Below, piece after piece: positions 62,804 to 64,000 of a DNA stretch of 64,000 bases (positions within the stretch are counted from its first letter, which is position 1; each line of letters begins with the position of its first letter). A program made the translations under genes and the position numbers. This DNA is from Tubulanus polymorphus (Eukaryota > Nemertea > Palaeonemertea > Tubulaniformes > Tubulanidae): NCBI RefSeq assembly GCF_964204645.1, contig NC_134032.1:13634275-13698274 (forward strand), read 5' to 3'. The notes beneath the pieces are model-generated. The model was not told the origin of the DNA. It made no database searches and was given only the letters and a program-made list of their open reading frames with translations.

Positions 62804-64000
62804 ATAAATACATTTTAAATTCAGAAACTGACGAGAAGGATTTTCCAATATTACACTTCTACTCACATTCTGCAGTACTAAAATACCAAGTTCACCAAAT
62901 ATTGTCTCAGCAGGGGTCGATTCTGTAGGAGATTCTGTACTAATCTTACATGGTACTGAAAATGGAATAAGAGTCACTTAGAATTTCTTGCAATTCAACT
63001 CACATTCTGCAACACTTGGATGTAATGCATACCAGACAGTCTCACTTGGGTAGATTCTGCAGCACTTGGAATCTATTTCAAATGGCAATGAACTGAAAAT
63101 ATAATGAAAGATTCATCACAAATATATTTTCACACCTATAAAACAAAAGTGGGTCCAAGATTACACATTTTTTCTCACATACTGTAACACTCCGATGCTG
63201 AGTTCACCAATCTCTAACTGATGGTAGATTCCAAACACTTGCATATCAACGTTGATCAGACAGCGTCTCACCAGTAACAGATTCTGCAGCACCCTGAATC
63301 CAATTGTGGAATTTGTGAACCATTCTACACCAGACATTTCTAAATCAGTACAAAATTATATAGAAGGTGAGTATTAGCTAAAAGTGGCGGCCAAAAGCGG
63401 GCATAATTAATGATGGATATCAAACTTATATGATTTACTTGGAATCAATGTCACATAAATGATCTGTTTGTGAATAGATGATGATATTGCACCTCATCTG
63501 AAAGAACACAAATAAATGAAAAATACACTTCAACACATGATTAATGATTTCTTTAAAAGAAAATTGATTTCGGTCTGAATACAAACCACATTTCTATCGT
63601 AATCAACAATGGACAGTAAGAGTCGGGGGCTGCTGCTGCTGCTGCTCAGGCCAGGAAGATATTCCAGTTTCACATTTTTCTACTCACATTCTACAGCACT
63701 TGGATATCAAGTTTACCAGAAAGTGTTTCCCTAGGGGTAAATTCTGTAGCACTTGGAATTCATCTCTCATAGGAATGAACTGTAAATATAATGAAAGACT
63801 CATTTTTCACACCTTGTTAACTAAATGGTGGATTCTGAATTTCCATTTAAAAATTCCTTCTCACATTCTGTAGTGCTTAGATGCTGAGTTCACCAGTCAA
63901 AGTCTCCCCGACGATTGATTCTACAATACTTTGATATGAAAGTTGCTAAGACAGCTTCTCACCAGTGACAGATTCTGCAGCACTCTGAATCCAATTGTGG
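62804..64000 (-). repeat. Chimeric cassettes at the right edge
   Basis: 62804-63350 follows 56081-56620. From about 63360 it follows the type seen at 47300 and 60780. At 63655 a D module is cut short (ccagg joined to aagatattcc), removing its acceptor end and most of the D-A spacer. The window ends inside a B module. Confidence 0.8.

Larger units (their letters stand above)
1..64000 (-). repeat. Nested tandem array of exon-like cassettes
   Basis: Almost the whole window is copies of one composite unit. Conserved landmarks recur every 0.7-1.0 kb: the core attctgcagcacttgg with its tctactcac flank, the phrase aatccaattgtggaatttgtg, the phrase gaatttcggtctgaatac, and a CTG tract before tcaaaatgatgttc. 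Read on the minus strand, the landmarks form modules in the order D, C, B, A (one or more), then D again. From 28 to 64 kb, CTG tracts are spaced near 710-780, 800-850 or 980-1030 bp; the long class carries an extra A module, and the short class often has B lost by an A-to-C fusion. Copies range from near identical to strongly diverged. Strand is given as minus because splice-like signals are consistent there. Whether it is transcribed cannot be seen. Confidence 0.9.

Overview
The window reads as animal (probably invertebrate) nuclear DNA. It is AT-rich and eukaryotic in character. It carries a hAT-type transposon derivative and a small exon remnant resembling an ionotropic glutamate receptor. 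Nothing looks bacterial, organellar or viral. I could not identify the species.

Nearly all 64 kb is one nested tandem array. The smallest layer is a 53-bp minisatellite unit. The next is a cassette of about 0.7-1.0 kb, seen some 60-70 times, which on the minus strand reads as four exon-like modules (called D, C, B and A here) separated by spacers of 86-100 bp with GT...AG-like ends. The plus-strand mark of module D is a CTG tract. Above that are larger repeats: four 2.64-2.70 kb copies plus a partial fifth at 1.26-13.72 kb; two 4.4 kb copies at 18.8-26.2 kb; and near-identical blocks of 2.5-5.5 kb with offsets of about 7.4, 10.15, 10.78, 14.27 and 20.93 kb in 26.5-64 kb.

Layout: 1-1.26 kb, diverged cassettes with a long CTG microsatellite. 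1.26-13.7 kb, the 2.68-kb repeats; the first four each hold one 852-861 bp hAT-like element with 12-bp terminal inverted repeats, a 17-bp-arm palindrome and an 84-codon zinc-finger ORF. 13.7-18.2 kb, diverged cassettes with a 53-bp array in a 106-bp dimer pattern. 18.2-26.4 kb, the duplicated 4.4-kb repeat, with a 32-bp G-rich minisatellite, a purine-rich tract and a second and third 53-bp array; only its first copy keeps the receptor-like fragment. 26.4-64 kb, the cassette array with recent block duplications and visible chimeric junctions.

The only convincing protein-coding ORFs are the four truncated transposon ORFs. The modules look like exons of a minus-strand transcript, but module lengths change phase between copies and module D is stopped in most frames. 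A noncoding multi-exon transcript, a decayed exon-duplication gene, or a satellite derived from one fit better than a living protein gene. No tRNA, rRNA, CRISPR array or bacterial-style regulatory site was seen.
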